Numbered from the stretch's first letter, positions 44,292 through 56,301 are shown. The stretch: DNA of 64,000 nt from Nigrospora sphaerica (GCA_018287875.1 JAGVVL010000009.1:3224001-3288000); one strand, 5' to 3'. Made by a program: numbers and translations. The notes: generated by a model not told the origin, from the sequence alone.

Positions 44292-46805
44292 TCAGTGGTC
44301 CTTGCGTCGAAGGCTTCCAAAGCGTCTCTTGAGACCCTCGGACAACTTCTTGCCTGTCGTGTTGTTGCGGCGCATGCTCGAGTCGTTAGTGAAGCCCTGG
44401 CCTTCACCATCATCAAAAGTGTCGGCAACGGTGACGTTGGAAGGACCAGCAGCGCCTGGGGTGCCTGAGCTGAAGCTGCGTTCGCGGACCACGTTGTCGT
44501 TCTTGAGACGCGGTTGAGATCGGGGGGTGGCAGCGGTAGGCAGCATCTCGTAGACACCGGCACCATCTTTTTCCGATCGGCGTCTCTGCTCCTTCTCCTT
44601 CTCATTGCGCTCGATTGTGTAAGAGGGCTCCCCCTTGCCCTTGAGATCATCAGGGTGGTAATCCTGGCAGGCCAAGTCAGCATTCTCACTCGCTCGGGCA
44701 GCTGAAGTAAGACCACTTACAATACCCGGGTATCTCTTGTAGGGACCTCCACCGGCATTCCACTCTCTCTGGAGATCGGTTCCCTCCTCGTAGCTCATGC
44801 GACGGCCCTCCATATCGGGCATGCCGGGAGGGATGACGGCAGTGCCCTGGAGGGGCACGTGCTTCTCAAGCGAGTCCTGTACGCTCTCTCGGGGTGTGGC
44901 CTTCAAGGCCTCCGCATTCGTCGACTTGACGGCCTCGACGGGAGCGTATCTCTTATCGCGGTTCCTAGCTGCGAGGGTCGCATCGTACGGGCCATCATGG
45001 TGGAATGCGGGTCCGAGGACGGCGCCCAACTGGTCGATCTCATCAGTAGCAGGGATGCTGCCCTTGCGGAGATGGTGGGATCGGTTCGCCTTCTTGGTCT
45101 CCCGTCTGATCTGGTCCAGGGGACGGTGCGAGGTATCGCCCGGGAACCTCTGGCTAAGTGAGCTGCTGCGATGGACACCGGCTTGCATATTGGTAGGGCT
45201 TTCCTGATCCTCTTTGTCGTGGTGGTACGCGCAGTCAAAGTTCTCGTAGTGCAGGGGCTCGGGGATTTGATGCTGGAATCCAAACTGGGTCTCACTGCTC
45301 CGCGGGTTTCCGTCGTAACTGGTTCGCGAGCTGCTCTGGAGGGTTCTGTGCGAAAGGCTCCGGGGAGGAGCACGCGGGTGTCTGTGCGAACGACTACGAG
45401 AGTATCCGGGCGGCTGTCTCTGGGAATAGCTCCGCGGGAGGTACAACTGCTCAAAAGTCTGGTTTCGCAGGTTGTTGTCCTGAGACGACGAGTCCAGGTC
45501 GTTCAAACGGTTCAAGGCCTTGTCGCGAGCGCTAAGCTTGGCCTGGTGTTGGTGGATGTCGGCAAGTGCCTCCTGTGCGGCCAGTCTATCGTCGTGGTAG
45601 GTGGATCGGCGCGGACGGTAGATGGAAGTGATGGACGAGGTTCTGTAATCGTGGTAATTATTCATGGGCTGAATCTGGTGCTCGAAGGGATTCATATATG
45701 CCTCGACCTAGGAAATACGAGTTCTCTTATCAGCCTACATCACCAGCGATGACGACCGCCCTGCCACTCAGGCACCCGCTCCCACTCGGAGCCAAAGCCT
45801 GAGTGGTTGTACATCGGCCGCTGCAGGGCACAACAGGTATGGCGTACGCGGCCTCTGGAGCTGGGATAAATGATGTAACGGGAAATGATCTGGCGGAGCC
45901 ACCAGTGACGCAAGTGGGTGCAGGGGCGCCCTGGAGCTGCGGCAGGGCATTGGGTATTGTAGAAGGGTCTGGTACATGGCGACAGGAACAGGAAAAGTGC
46001 GCCAAAGGCACTGGGCGAATCCACCGAGCCTTTTTTTTCTTCAACCATCCACTTGGGTGGGATTGTGACGATCCGGAAGCCCAGCGGGAGGAAATGCACT
46101 GATGAAACACTTCTTCATCCGATGGCAGCGGGCCGGTACAGCGCAGCGGCCTCGACATCAAATGATCGGCACATGTGGAGGGCAAGGGTCGGCCTGGCTC
46201 CATCGCCAGGACCCCGGGAGAGGAGTGACGTAGAAAGCGGGCTGGGAAGGTTGCATTTGCAGCTGCCATAACGTCCGCCGATAGTGACGGCAGGAATCGA
46301 CGCGCATACATGCTGCGAGGGGACCTTGCACGTTGCGCGCCACGTTTGCAGCCCAACTGCGGGACCAAGGCCACGAACAGTGTGCAGGAGAGTGCAAGAT
46401 GCTTTTCGGGAAGGCAGCGAGGTGGGCAGCGAACGGAAGGACAGGGTAGTGAAAGTCAGGGTCGCGGGCAGGAAAAGTGTAGTTGTACATGCGTGCATCT
46501 TGACATGCGGGTAAAGGAAAAATCACTGGGCGGGAAACTCAACAAAATCGATTGTGACTTACTCGACGACGATCCTCTTTCATCTTTGCCTTGGTTTTCC
46601 AATCATCCGTCTCCTGCTCGAAGGCCTTCTTGACAAAGCCTGTCAAATGACGGCTCATGCGTCTCAGGGTTCCAGGTTTCTTCGACGGCTTTGGCGCCTT
46701 CGGCTCAGGTTGCTTCGGCCTGCTGACGGTGCGAGTGGGGCCAGAATCAGCCTCACTCGTATCATCAGCGATGGCGTACTCGCCAGGCTTGGACGTGGAT
46801 GCCAT
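44292..46805 (-). CDS. PAL1: Pal1 cell-morphology protein
   Basis: Peripheral protein of endocytic sites and growing tips; fission-yeast pal1 is needed for cylindrical shape. Predicted 533 aa from three exons: 46805-46563, 45707-44721 and 44663-44292. The Pal1 signature is clear in exon 2 (LGPAFHHDGPYDATLAARNR, then KRYAPVEAVK) and exon 3 (DYHPDDLKGKGEPSYTIE). Exon 1 (MASTSKPGEY to KMKEDRRR) joins VEAYMNPFEH through a GTAAGT donor and CCTAG acceptor; this intron is 855 bp, very long for this genome, so exon 1 is inferred. The second intron is only 57 bp, in frame and stop-free (GTAAGT, CTGAC, GCCAG). The protein is Arg/Ser/His-rich, hydrophilic and has no membrane segment. Divergent with USB1. 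Confidence 0.82.
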
Positions 46806-48460
46806 TTTAGAGTCGAGTCGCGTAGTGATTATTTGTGAGGGAGGCGGCGATGGTGAAAGCCACGGGGGATCGACTATGGGAAATCGGAGGAAAGCGATGA
46901 TGGGAATCGACAACAAACAAACGATGAGGGAATATAGAAAGGAACTATAAAGCTGCCCCGCCTACCGGTATGGAACCAAGTTGGCAGCAGCCTAGAAACA
47001 AAGTGAACGCCGTCGGACGCGAGAGGAGTGTGTCGGGGCAGTGAAGATGCAGGGTAAAGGACCAACCCGACATCAATGGTGAGGAGCGAAACGAGGCAGG
47101 GCAAATCATCTCACATAGTCGTAGCTCGCGTAAAGCTCGGCGATAAGGTCAACAAGACATGATGCCGATGTGGTGACAGCATGGGAGTGTTGCCTGATCC
47201 CGGCGCTAGGTTTTGGCATGCAACTTGTGCCTGCCTGCCTAAGGCATCTAGTCTCATAACGTAGCCTGGATGGTATAGAGGGACATGACGAAGGGATAGG
47301 GAGGACCTTTGGTCTCGGGGCACCAGGAAATAGGAATGCTTGATGGGAAACATAACGATACAAGGTAAACGGAAACATGCTGGTTGATCATGTCCCATAA
47401 CCGAGTACTCATGGGCTGAGCTTGCAAAAACTACCTCGGTTTCGCGCTGCCCCTTTATATTAGAACCATGGGCAGGTTGGTTTGAACTCATCGACTTCGG
47501 TCTCTGCCACGGGAGAAATCCAAGGCAGTTCCGTCGGCGGAGTGGTTTCAAAAACAAAATGACTGCTCGAGATCCGGGTCTTCTCATACAGAAGGCTAGA
47601 GCCGAGAGTCGTTGTCCCAGTAACCAACCCTAGGCATCACAAACGGGGGTACTGTTAGCTGTCACGGGCAAGCCCATTAGTGTGGCATAAGGTGACGCCC
47701 CGCATAGCCTTCTTTGCTACCAGGAGTGGGTATTGTTGTGAGTGAACGATTGTGGAGGGGACTTAACCCGTGGCGAGTCATCCCGTGGAAGCCTTTGTTT
47801 ATGTGACTATGTGTAATACACTACGCACCAGAGCTGATTTGGATGCTCAAGTGCTTCCCCTCCCGGATACTGGGTTATAGGGCCGCCATCAGAGCGCCCT
47901 GCTATTTTTTTTTTGGCAGATCCGGCAGTTCCATTGCACTAGTGCCGAACCATTCACCCTCAATATAGATGCGGTGTAGGCCCAAGCAGCTGGGTCAACT
48001 TGCTCTTACTGTGTAGAGCTCCCCACTGGACTTCAGCCCTACGAGTAAGAGCGGGCCACGGCTTTTCGGATCCAATAGAGATCAGTTAGGACGGAATCAA
48101 CTTAAGCCCTGGCATGGTGCCACATGGCGCCAACGGTCTGGGGAGGCACCCCATTGGTGTACCTACGCAAGTATTGAAACTTTAAGGCAGGCTGCATCAT
48201 GCCAGAACTAATGCATGCCCCAAGTCGTCCCATCTTCACATGGCCCGCCTCGACTGCAGGCACCTGGAAGCTTTTGTGCAGCATCTACAGAGGTACCGTA
48301 CCCAAAGACCACCTACGCGGAGCTTGCGCTGCGTGTCCCTTCTTATGACGCGCATCGCATAAATGCGACGTGCCGCCCCTTTCCCAAGCCCGCCAGGACG
48401 CTTTCCCACCCCGTCAAGACCGTCTGAATACTTCCGAAGCCCGATATACCGAAACACGAT
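46806..48460. other. Divergent promoter region PAL1 / USB1
   Basis: 1.65 kb between the start codons of PAL1 (minus) and USB1 (plus). No gene is supported. Confidence 0.5.
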
Positions 48461-49524
48461 ATGGGACGCCTTGTGGATTACAGTTCCGACGACTCGGATA
48501 CTTCTGCCGCGCCCACCCCGCCGGTAGCCAAGAAGCGCAAAACCGCACAGGGGCCCTCCCAGCCAGAAACAGCGGCGCTGCCACCACTCCCCGCGTCCTT
48601 TCACGACTTGTACGCTTCTACCGTCCGGGTGAGCGCCGTCGACGACCCGTCGCTCCACCAGGGCCGGAAGCGGCAGATACCCCACGTGGCCGGCAACTGG
48701 CCCACGCACTTGTACATCGAATGTGAGTGCACCCAACCCCCCCGGTCCTCCCAGCCTTAGCTGTTGCGTGGAACGGGGCCGGTCACGTCCCCTTCGTCGG
48801 CGCCTGGGACTGACCGGTGGACGCAGGGCATCCGACCTCGGCCGAAGAGGACCTGCTCACCATCCTCCTGGTGCGACTCACGGTGTGCATCGCTTCGTGC
48901 CCCTCTCTCCAGTCGATGCGCATATACGACTGTTTGAAGTCGGACCTGGGCGTGCCCCTGCCCCTGCACATAAGTCTCTCGCGCCCCCTGTCCCTGACGA
49001 CGGCTGCCAAGGACAGCTTCCTCGCGCAGCTGTGGCACAAGATCCGGAGCTGCCCGGTGGCCCCGTTCGCGCTGCGGCCGCGGGCTCTCGAGTGGCACCG
49101 CACCGCCGATTCGGCGCGGTCGTTCCTCGTGCTGCGCGTGGCTCGGGCCGGCCCTGAAACCGAGGCCAAGGGAGAGGCGGCCGCGCCGGCGCGCAACGCC
49201 GAACTCACCGCCCTGCTACGGCGCTGCAACGACCTGGCCGAGGCCTTCCAGCAGCCGGCCTTGTACGCCTACCCGGAGCCAAAAGCCCCGTCGCGCAACG
49301 CGCCGCCCGTCGACGACGCCTTTCATGTCACGCTCGCCTGGACCTTTGACGCGCTGACCCCGGAGTTGCTTGAGGCGACGCGGGAGGCCTTCGCTTTTGG
49401 ACCCAGACCACTGTCGGGGCGCGTCGGAGCCTTACGCATTCCGGTGGATGGCATCAAGGCAAAGATTGGTAACGTCGTCACTCATGTCCAGTTGCCTGAG
49501 CGCGGCGGGCCCAGCACATATTAG
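48461..49524 (+). CDS. USB1: U6 snRNA phosphodiesterase Usb1/Mpn1
   Basis: Nuclear 3'-5' exoribonuclease of the 2H phosphoesterase superfamily that trims the oligo(U) tail of U6 snRNA and leaves a cyclic or terminal phosphate, stabilising U6 for splicing. Predicted 319 aa from two exons (48461-48722, 48827-49524). The 104-bp intron has GTGAGT donor, CTGAC branch and GCAG acceptor and restores the conserved YIEWHP. The two catalytic motifs are HISLS (His135) and HVTLAW (His254), spaced as in 2H enzymes. The N-terminus ([17 protein letters not shown]) is acidic/basic and matches the usual Usb1 opening, with a possible nuclear localisation signal. The stop is 262 bp from that of ERO1, which converges. 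Confidence 0.93.
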
Positions 49525-49786
49525 AAAAATCGTATCAATATGCTTTTTCATCACGGCAGCAAGAGATCGTCGAAGCAAGCATTACCCAGGTGGTCCCTAG
49601 AATTATGCTATTGGTAGCAGTATGATGCGCTTTTAGGTACAGTCTGAAGATGCTTTTACGCTTATGTACATCGATGGAACACCATCCGCCCAAAAATCAA
49701 CACGTGAAACGCCGGTGCCATGATGGGTTCGTGGTGTGATATCCATGCGTCCCCAGATGATTCAAATGCCAAAGTGCCGCCGCCCT

Positions 49787-51767
49787 CTATAACTCGTCGA
49801 TGTTGGGTCTTTCGAAACCCCACATGCGTGGCGTGACGGGAAGTCCCAACCAGAACTCCCACAAGCGGTTCAGCTCCGTGATTAGGATGTAAAACCTGGG
49901 CTTCTGTGTTAGTGCGATGCGTTTTTCCCGGCGTCTTGGCCGGCGGCCGGTGCAACTTACAGAGTCCTGGGGAAGGTGACCCAGGCCTTCATGACGAACA
50001 CAATGGCCTTCCATATGCGATGTAACTCGGCAAAGGGGTCATCGTCATGGGTGGGCCTGGGCATCTCGTCGCTCCCGGCCCACTCGTCTTCCGGCTGGGC
50101 GTCGGCTATCCCGTCGCCTTTCGCCTCCTTGCCCCCCAGCCCGACCGCGTGTGGTTTCTTCGCCCGGTCGGGGATGGTACCCCCCTGCTCCTCCTCGTCC
50201 ACCATGGTCCGGAAGCGCGCCAGGGCGTCCATGGATTTGGTAAGCCGCCCGTACGTGTTGAAGAGAGCGACCAGTTCGGTACGCTTGAGGTCGGGCACCT
50301 TGCCGCTGTCGTTGTCCGACTCGAAGAGCACCTTGAGCGCGGTTCCGTAGCCCGCCACTTGCAGCTTGCCCCAGAGCCGGCACTTGTCGCAGCCGACACA
50401 GTCCATGATGCGGCTCACGTTGCGGAACCGGTTCCGGAAGTCCTCCTTGAGCGAGGGCCCCTCGCCGTTCTTAAACATGAGGCTCTCGTCAAAAATCTGA
50501 GGGACGCTGGCGGCAACCTGGGTCACGGCCAGGACCTTGGCCTTGGTGTCGGCGTCCTGGTCTGGGTCGCCCGTGCAAAACGTGTAATCCTGGAGGTGGG
50601 GACCCAGCTTGGTGATGGCGCGGGTGATGAGCGCATAGTTGAAGTAAAGGTTGGAGACGCGCTCCGGGTGCTTGTGCAGGCGGTTGATGTAGCACTGGAC
50701 ATTGGGCTGCCACTCGCCCGTCGTCTGGTTGAGGAATTCCCAGCAGAGGTGCGTGGAAATGCTCGCGTGCATGCCCGACACCACGCGGTAGAAGACTCGC
50801 TTTTCCAAGCACTCGTCCTCGTACTCGAGGCCGACCACAGCCGGCGCCTGTCCCTGGCTGTTGCTGACCTGACCAAACTGCTGCTCCTTCATCTGCTGTC
50901 GGCTGGCGTCCTGCAGCACGGCGCGGAAATCCTGCGCGGCGGGACCGCTGGCGGACGAGCTCGTGCCCAGCGAGGCCGAGTGGGGGAACGAGGACTTTTG
51001 GAAGCAGTTCTCGCGGTAGATGGCATCCCAAACCATCTTGGCCCCGTCGCCCGCGTAGCCAGTGAAGCGCTCCGGGTTCTGAACCAAGGAGACGTAGTCG
51101 CCTTTCGCACTTGCGCTCTCGTCCTCGGGCACGCAGTAGTCGCGCTCGTCGCACTCGTCGTCGTATTCCACCACGCAGCTTTCGCCCACGTTCTCGCCGA
51201 GGAGGCCTTGGAGCGGTCGCTGGGGCCGTTCCTGCTGCAGCTTCTTGCCGGGGTGTTTCGCCAGGGGCCCTTCTAGTTTTCCCAGCTCGCTCGCGCGCCA
51301 GATCTTGGGAATGTCTTCCTCATTGTCAAGCGTGGAGACAGCGCAGGCAATGTTGCCACACATGCCATTCTCGTCATTCCAAAAGGGGCAGGCCTTGTTG
51401 AAGAGGTTGAGACGGTAGTAGGAGAAGAAGTCGGTGTTTTGCGTCAGGTCGTCGACGGCAGGCTTGACCTTTTGGTTCAGCCGATCGAGGGTCGAGTAGG
51501 AGGCGCAGGCGTCGGAGACGATGGACCGGGGCGAGATCTGGAGCGCGGAGCGGTTAGAGAAGCCGGGATTGGGTTGCGACGGCGACGTCGTGGCCGACAC
51601 GGCTGCAACCAGGCAGCCGGTCCAGACAGAGGAGAAGAAAATAAGGTAGCTTAGGTGTGACATACTGCACAACTGTCATCCTGCGCTATGTTGAAGGTCT
51701 TGCATTGCGAAGGTTCGCCCCACAGCGAGAAGAGAGACAGGTAAAAGAGTTTCGCGGCTGGCCTCAT
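49787..51767 (-). CDS. ERO1: ER oxidoreductin Ero1
   Basis: FAD-dependent thiol oxidase on the lumenal side of the endoplasmic reticulum; it oxidises protein disulfide isomerase and passes electrons to oxygen. Predicted 595 aa from three exons: 51767-51666, 51537-49961 and 49895-49787. Exon 1 encodes a signal peptide (MRPAAKLFYLSLFSLW). Intron 1 (128 bp) has GTATGT, CTAAC and CCAG and joins DSCA to ISPRSIVSDACASY. The last intron (65 bp) adds the conserved tail FYILITELNRLWEFW. Shuttle cysteines CDERDYC (Cys163-x4-Cys168) and the inner active site CVGCDKC (Cys414, 417, 420) are present. The FAD-binding part includes HLCWEFLN and YFNYALITRAI. An alternative ATG inside intron 1 (51663) is in frame and encodes another hydrophobic leader. 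Confidence 0.94.
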
Positions 51768-54036
51768 GACGGCGGTCCGAGGCTTGTCGTCGGTGGTAGG
51801 AGTGATGGAGCCGCCGGCGGACGGTGGATTCGACGGCGAAGGCGATAGACGTCTGTGGATGTAAGATGCCGGGCTCTTCGCCCCTCTGAAATCTCGCGGG
51901 CCAAGGCACAGGGCTAGTCTGTATGAAACAAAGCCGTTGCGACAAGGGGTGAAACGAAGGGCGCCTCTGGTACCCACGCCGGGTTACGGGCAAATGGAGA
52001 TCAGAGCTCCGGGGCACCTGCAAGCTGGCCACTTTTGCCAGGGCCAGGTTGGGAAGACGATGCGAATGCGCCGCGGTGCTTTATGACGCAAAACTGTGGT
52101 AAACCAAGGCCGGGGTGAAGGGTAGGAAGCGATGGTTTGCTAAACGAAGGGCTGGCCTGATGTCTGTCGGATCGGCTCTTGGTAGAGAGGAAATAGAAAA
52201 AGCAATAAAAAAGCACGAGCGAAGGTGATTTCGCGCTACTAGGCTGTTCGCTCTTCGTGTTGGTTGGCATCCAGTGTATATATGTATCTACGGAGACGTG
52301 GATAGCTGAATCGTGTTCTCTTTGCTGGTTGGATTACCAAGCCGGCCGAAACTGGAGAAGCACCAATCAGTGCCAAGGGCGATCAACTGTCATTGGGTGA
52401 CATGGTTCGATTCATCGCCCCATGAAAGTATGCTTTCCATTCATGGACACGCATGGATGGGATGGCCAGGAGGCGAATGGATGCCGGAATATGACGGATT
52501 TCTCCAGAGAGTAAACCCATCTCTTAATTAACCTCCAGCTGCAGGAGGTCTGGTGTACCTAGGTATAGTATGGGATTGCGAGTTTGCACCGCGTACTTTC
52601 GCGACTCGACGACCTACCTAGGTAAGTGGCCAACCTGGCCGGCTGGACGCCTTCGAGGCGACCTACCTCTTATTAGGTTACCTCTTCTCAACTTACTACA
52701 ACTACCCTAACCTTTATACGTGCGATCTGGCCAGAGCTAACAATACGAGCTCCGTGTCCCATGCCTAATCCATTTATTACACTGGAACCTGGGCGAGGCC
52801 GAGCCCGGCCTTGCCCGTTTCAGCCGGCAGCCCGCCCTGTCGCGGATCTGCTCTGGGTATGGACAGATCCGCGGTTCTTTAAATAGCAAGATGCTGAACC
52901 TGCTAAGAATCACATTCGCGGGTAGCTGCCTGCCCAGCATGTGATAGGCTCTTGGCCGCTGCGTTGGCAGTCGCCCTTCCCGCGCTGCTGGAAAGCAACA
53001 ACTCGGCCGAGTCCTTTCGCCCCCCCCCCCCACGAGGCTCTTCGCGCCATTCCGCCTGTCTGTCCTAAATGACCTAGGGAGATAGGTCTGCCCGGGCCGC
53101 GAGCCTCGTGGCCGAGCGCTACATTGGGTAAGGTGTTCAGAGAATGTCGGCGTAAAGAGACGGTGCGCGGGACCACACCATCCGGGATGCGTCTGCCGAC
53201 GAGGTTACCACTCCAACCTATAGCTAAAGTCCCTTGTTAGAAGTACACATATTCCACTGGCTGTCATGTCACCGCGACGGGATATGCAAGCGCGGCGACG
53301 GTGATTGCACGACACAAGAGCACACGGGCAATGGGCGGAACAGGTATTTTGTGCAATTGTTTCATTCAAATTGCTTTGGATTTGTTAATATGCCAAGCGC
53401 AATTTGGCGAAACTCGCGAGCCATCTGCCGTGGGCTGACGGGGACCGGAAGGGATGGCAGTTCAGTCAACCAGCCCTCCCTGTACCGGCACCGGGCCTTC
53501 GTGGTGGGGCAGGCGATGCGACAGCTGAACCCCTCCATTTTTGCGGCTCCGGGGCGATGGACACGTTAAATCTTGTGTGCTTCCCCTTCGCTCGATCGCA
53601 CCAGCCATCCATACTTTACCTTGGGGTGCATGGGCCCTTAGCCGTCTACAAAGCCAACGGGGTTTCCATGGACCCTTCCTTTTCACACGCCCTACCAAAT
53701 CTAGCCACACGCAACCCTTCTCCCCATGGTCCCTCGGAGATTCATCGACTGCGGACACCACCAGTACGCCGACGCCAGCTCGTCTCCATATGCGTTTCTG
53801 TCCACAGCGTAGCCTGATCTGGACCGATGCAGGGCGCGTAGCGGTAGGTAGGCCCCAAGATGGCGCCAGAAGGCGTCGTGCCGAGGCAGCGCAGCCGTGA
53901 ATCATCCCAATCCATTACTCCCATACAAAAATGCAAATGTCGCTATGCAGTCGTCGGCTCTAGAGTACAGAGAGGTGGCAAGCCCACGCGGTCGACAGCC
54001 TGGCGGGGCGGCGATGATGATGTTGCAGCGGGTGGA
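51768..54036. other. Intergenic region ERO1 / CKS1
   Basis: 2.3 kb upstream of ERO1 and downstream of CKS1 (both minus). TACCTAGGTA-type elements lie at 52556-52565, 52613-52624 and about 52661. No unfolded-protein-response element could be identified with confidence, and no gene is supported. Confidence 0.5.
52556..52624. repeat. Two TACCTAGGTA palindromes
   Basis: Perfect palindrome TACCTAGGTA at 52556-52565 and CCTACCTAGGTA at 52613-52624, both followed by A/G-rich sequence, upstream of ERO1. They belong to the dispersed TAGGTA family seen across this window. Confidence 0.65.
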
Positions 54037-54593
54037 TCACTGGGGAGGCTGGTAGTTGAGCGGTCGCCTGAGGGGTGGAAAAATCCTCATGTCAGTCATG
54101 CTCCGATCCGCGCGCAACGGTTGCACTCACTTGAAGAGCAGGATATGGGGTTCCGGTTCGTGGACTTCGTAGTGCTCCCAGCCGAGACTCTGTGGCACGC
54201 GGCATCTGGTTAGCCCTCTCTCCCTCATGGACGCGCTTGGAGCCGTCGTTACAAACCTGGGTAATGCCAATGGCGCGCCATTCGTCCTCCCACAGGAGCT
54301 TCAGTGTGCCGTGGGCCGCATCGTGGTAGTCCTTGGGGATTGCCTTCAGCATGGCCTTGGGGAGCTGGACGTGGCGGTACTCATATTCGCTGTCGGAGTA
54401 GCTGGTGTTTCTGGTCAGCGTTCCGGCATCCCCGAGCGCCGCCCGCATGGGCAAGCCGCCTTGGTAAGTAGTAGATGGCGTACCGAGCAGAGTAGTGGAT
54501 CGAGTCGATGAATTCCTCGAGGCGTGCCCGCTCGTTATCGCTGAGGGGTCGCGGCTGCTTGTTGCGCCGGCTCATGTCAATATCCATCGGCAT
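54037..54593 (-). CDS. CKS1: Cyclin-dependent kinase regulatory subunit Cks1/Suc1
   Basis: Small adaptor that binds Cdk1 and phosphothreonine sites and guides multisite phosphorylation and proteolysis in the cell cycle. Predicted 114 aa from four exons: 54593-54484, 54401-54257, 54189-54131 and 54067-54037. The introns are 82, 67 and 63 bp. Splicing yields the family sequence in order: [73 protein letters not shown] and RPLNYQPPQ. The hinge HEPEPH that permits strand exchange and the phosphate-binding Arg/Trp residues are intact. There is a choice of starts ([10 protein letters not shown]); the first ATG is used, but either internal Met is possible. The last exon is only 31 bp, and without splicing the protein would stop at LLFK. 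Divergent with the bromodomain gene. Confidence 0.95.
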
Positions 54594-54871
54594 GTTGACG
54601 ACTTGGACGGACGCGTAGACGTGTCGTGGCGGGTCGTGGCGTGTAGGGATCAGGGCGCAAGGCCGCGCAAGAATGACCAGCTTGACAAAAATGACCGAGC
54701 TGCCCGGTGCTAAACGAGGCGAATTCGCTGTCGGACGGACGAGGATGTTAGGACGGCCACCGAGGAGATGCTGGTCCGGTAGGGGGAGGAAGACTTGGGT
54801 GGTTGGTTGGTCGCGTGGGGTTGGTGTTGGTACGGGCTGTCTTTAGGTCATCCACTGCTATGGAGTACTAC

Positions 54872-54890
54872 TACCTACCTACCTAGGTAG
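54872..54890. repeat. TACCTACCTACCTAGGTAG element
   Basis: Tandem CTAC(C/T) tetramers ending in a CCTAGG palindrome, about 280 bp upstream of the CKS1 start codon. CAGGTAGG and AGTAGGTA copies follow at about 54915-54936. Confidence 0.65.
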
Positions 54891-55290
54891 CCCGGGTAGT
54901 CACAGGGAGGACCTCAGGTAGGTCGGCAGTAGGTATTTATGTACTTTCTGACCAGGATGAGAGAAGGGTCTCCAGACTCGGGTCTGGGGGAAAGCTTGAG
55001 TCAGCAAGTCAAGTCGGACGGGCAACTTGAAACGAACACTGGCCCGGTGAGCATGCAACCAATGTATGTACTTTAGCAACAGTGATGAGCACTTGGAGTG
55101 AGGGCAGCCTAGCGGGGAGTTTGGTTTGTGGAAGTGCTTGGTCAAAGTTGGGAAGTTCGGTGAGGCGCACAAACACAAGGAGGTCGCCCACTATGTCTGT
55201 ATTGATACCCCGCCGACCCGCCATGCACAAAGACTCCAGCTCTCCGACTGGTGAAGAATGTATTGCCTAAACGGTCGGTACTGAAGGGAA

Positions 55291-55490
55291 GTACTCCGTA
55301 CAGCAGGTGGGTATGAGTCCCGCCCCTACGTGATACCAAGTACTGAATGAATTCAGTTGGGCACGAAGACGCCGCACAATTCATTGTGTTTAGGCGCTTG
55401 GTCAATCACCGCATCACCAAAGTCCATTGGATTAAAGTTGCGCAATCCCGTCCCTATCGACCTAGGTACTGCGTATGTAATACTCCGTAC
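55291..55490. repeat. Pair of GTACTCCGTAC-like palindromic motifs
   Basis: GTACTCCGTAC at 55291-55301 and ATACTCCGTAC at 55480-55490, in the divergent CKS1/RSC4 promoter region, with a CCTAGGTA element between them at 55461. Whether these bind a protein or are remnants of a mobile element is unknown. Confidence 0.5.
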
Positions 55491-56301
55491 ATACCTGGAT
55501 GTTCGAGGAGATGCCTCTATACTTGACAGCCAACTGGGAGAGTCGTTGAATGGACAGGTACATGGCCTGTGACCACAAGCTAACAGAAAATTCGCGCTGG
55601 TGTGATTGTTCGAGCGAAAAAAAAAACAATTGCGGCCGTTCACACACGCAACATCGTGATGACAGTTCGATAGCTGCATCAGTCCGCCCCAAGGCAGCTT
55701 CTCGCGACCAAAGGCTTTGTGGCTAGTTGGCTTACTAACCAGAAAGGTCGCAGCACAGCCACTACTCACCGCCACAGCACAGAGCGCGGCCGCTAGTGGT
55801 TATTTGCCTACAGGTGGTACCCAGTACATCAATACTTCGATCCAGCTCGAGTGTGCACCCCGTGTCGCACTGACTGCCGGACTGACTAATCCTTCATTAA
55901 CACAAAGTCCAGTCAATTCAGCTCAGCACTACGCAGCTCAACGTGGACGGGAACTCCTTTGCCTCCGATGATAGGCTGGTTTCCTGCTGGTTACGCTTAT
56001 CCGTTCCGTTTTCGACCCGTCCGCCCAGCCGCAGTTGGTTTCTCCACACACCACCGGATGTGGCAGTCGCTTTGAGCTGGCGCGGGAATCGATCAAACTA
56101 CCTGGCACACACTGACCAGCCAGCATCGCTGACCGCGAACACCTCGTCGCGTCGTCGCATCCGCACTTGCACCTGAGCCCGGCTCTGCCAGCGCGCATTC
56201 ACCCCCAACCCCACTGCCGCCGCCACCCTCAGCGAGCAATAGCAATAGCCACCTGGGCCAGCCCTCGAAAACCCCCCGCGACCCAGTCCTGGCCGGCCAA
56301 G

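Larger units (their letters stand above)
54594..56301. other. Divergent promoter region CKS1 / RSC4
   Basis: 1.7 kb between start codons. It holds a TACCTACCTACCTAGGTAG element (54872-54890), a CCTAGGTA at 55461-55468, and two TACTCCGTAC motifs (55291-55301 and 55481-55490). No gene is supported. Confidence 0.5.

Noticed and set aside
50047..51276. 409-codon plus-strand open frame
   Set aside because: Antisense to ERO1; no start context, splice signals or motifs of its own.
52396..52426. GGTTCGATTC resembling a tRNA B box
   Set aside because: Flanking bases do not form a T-arm stem and no A box lies upstream.
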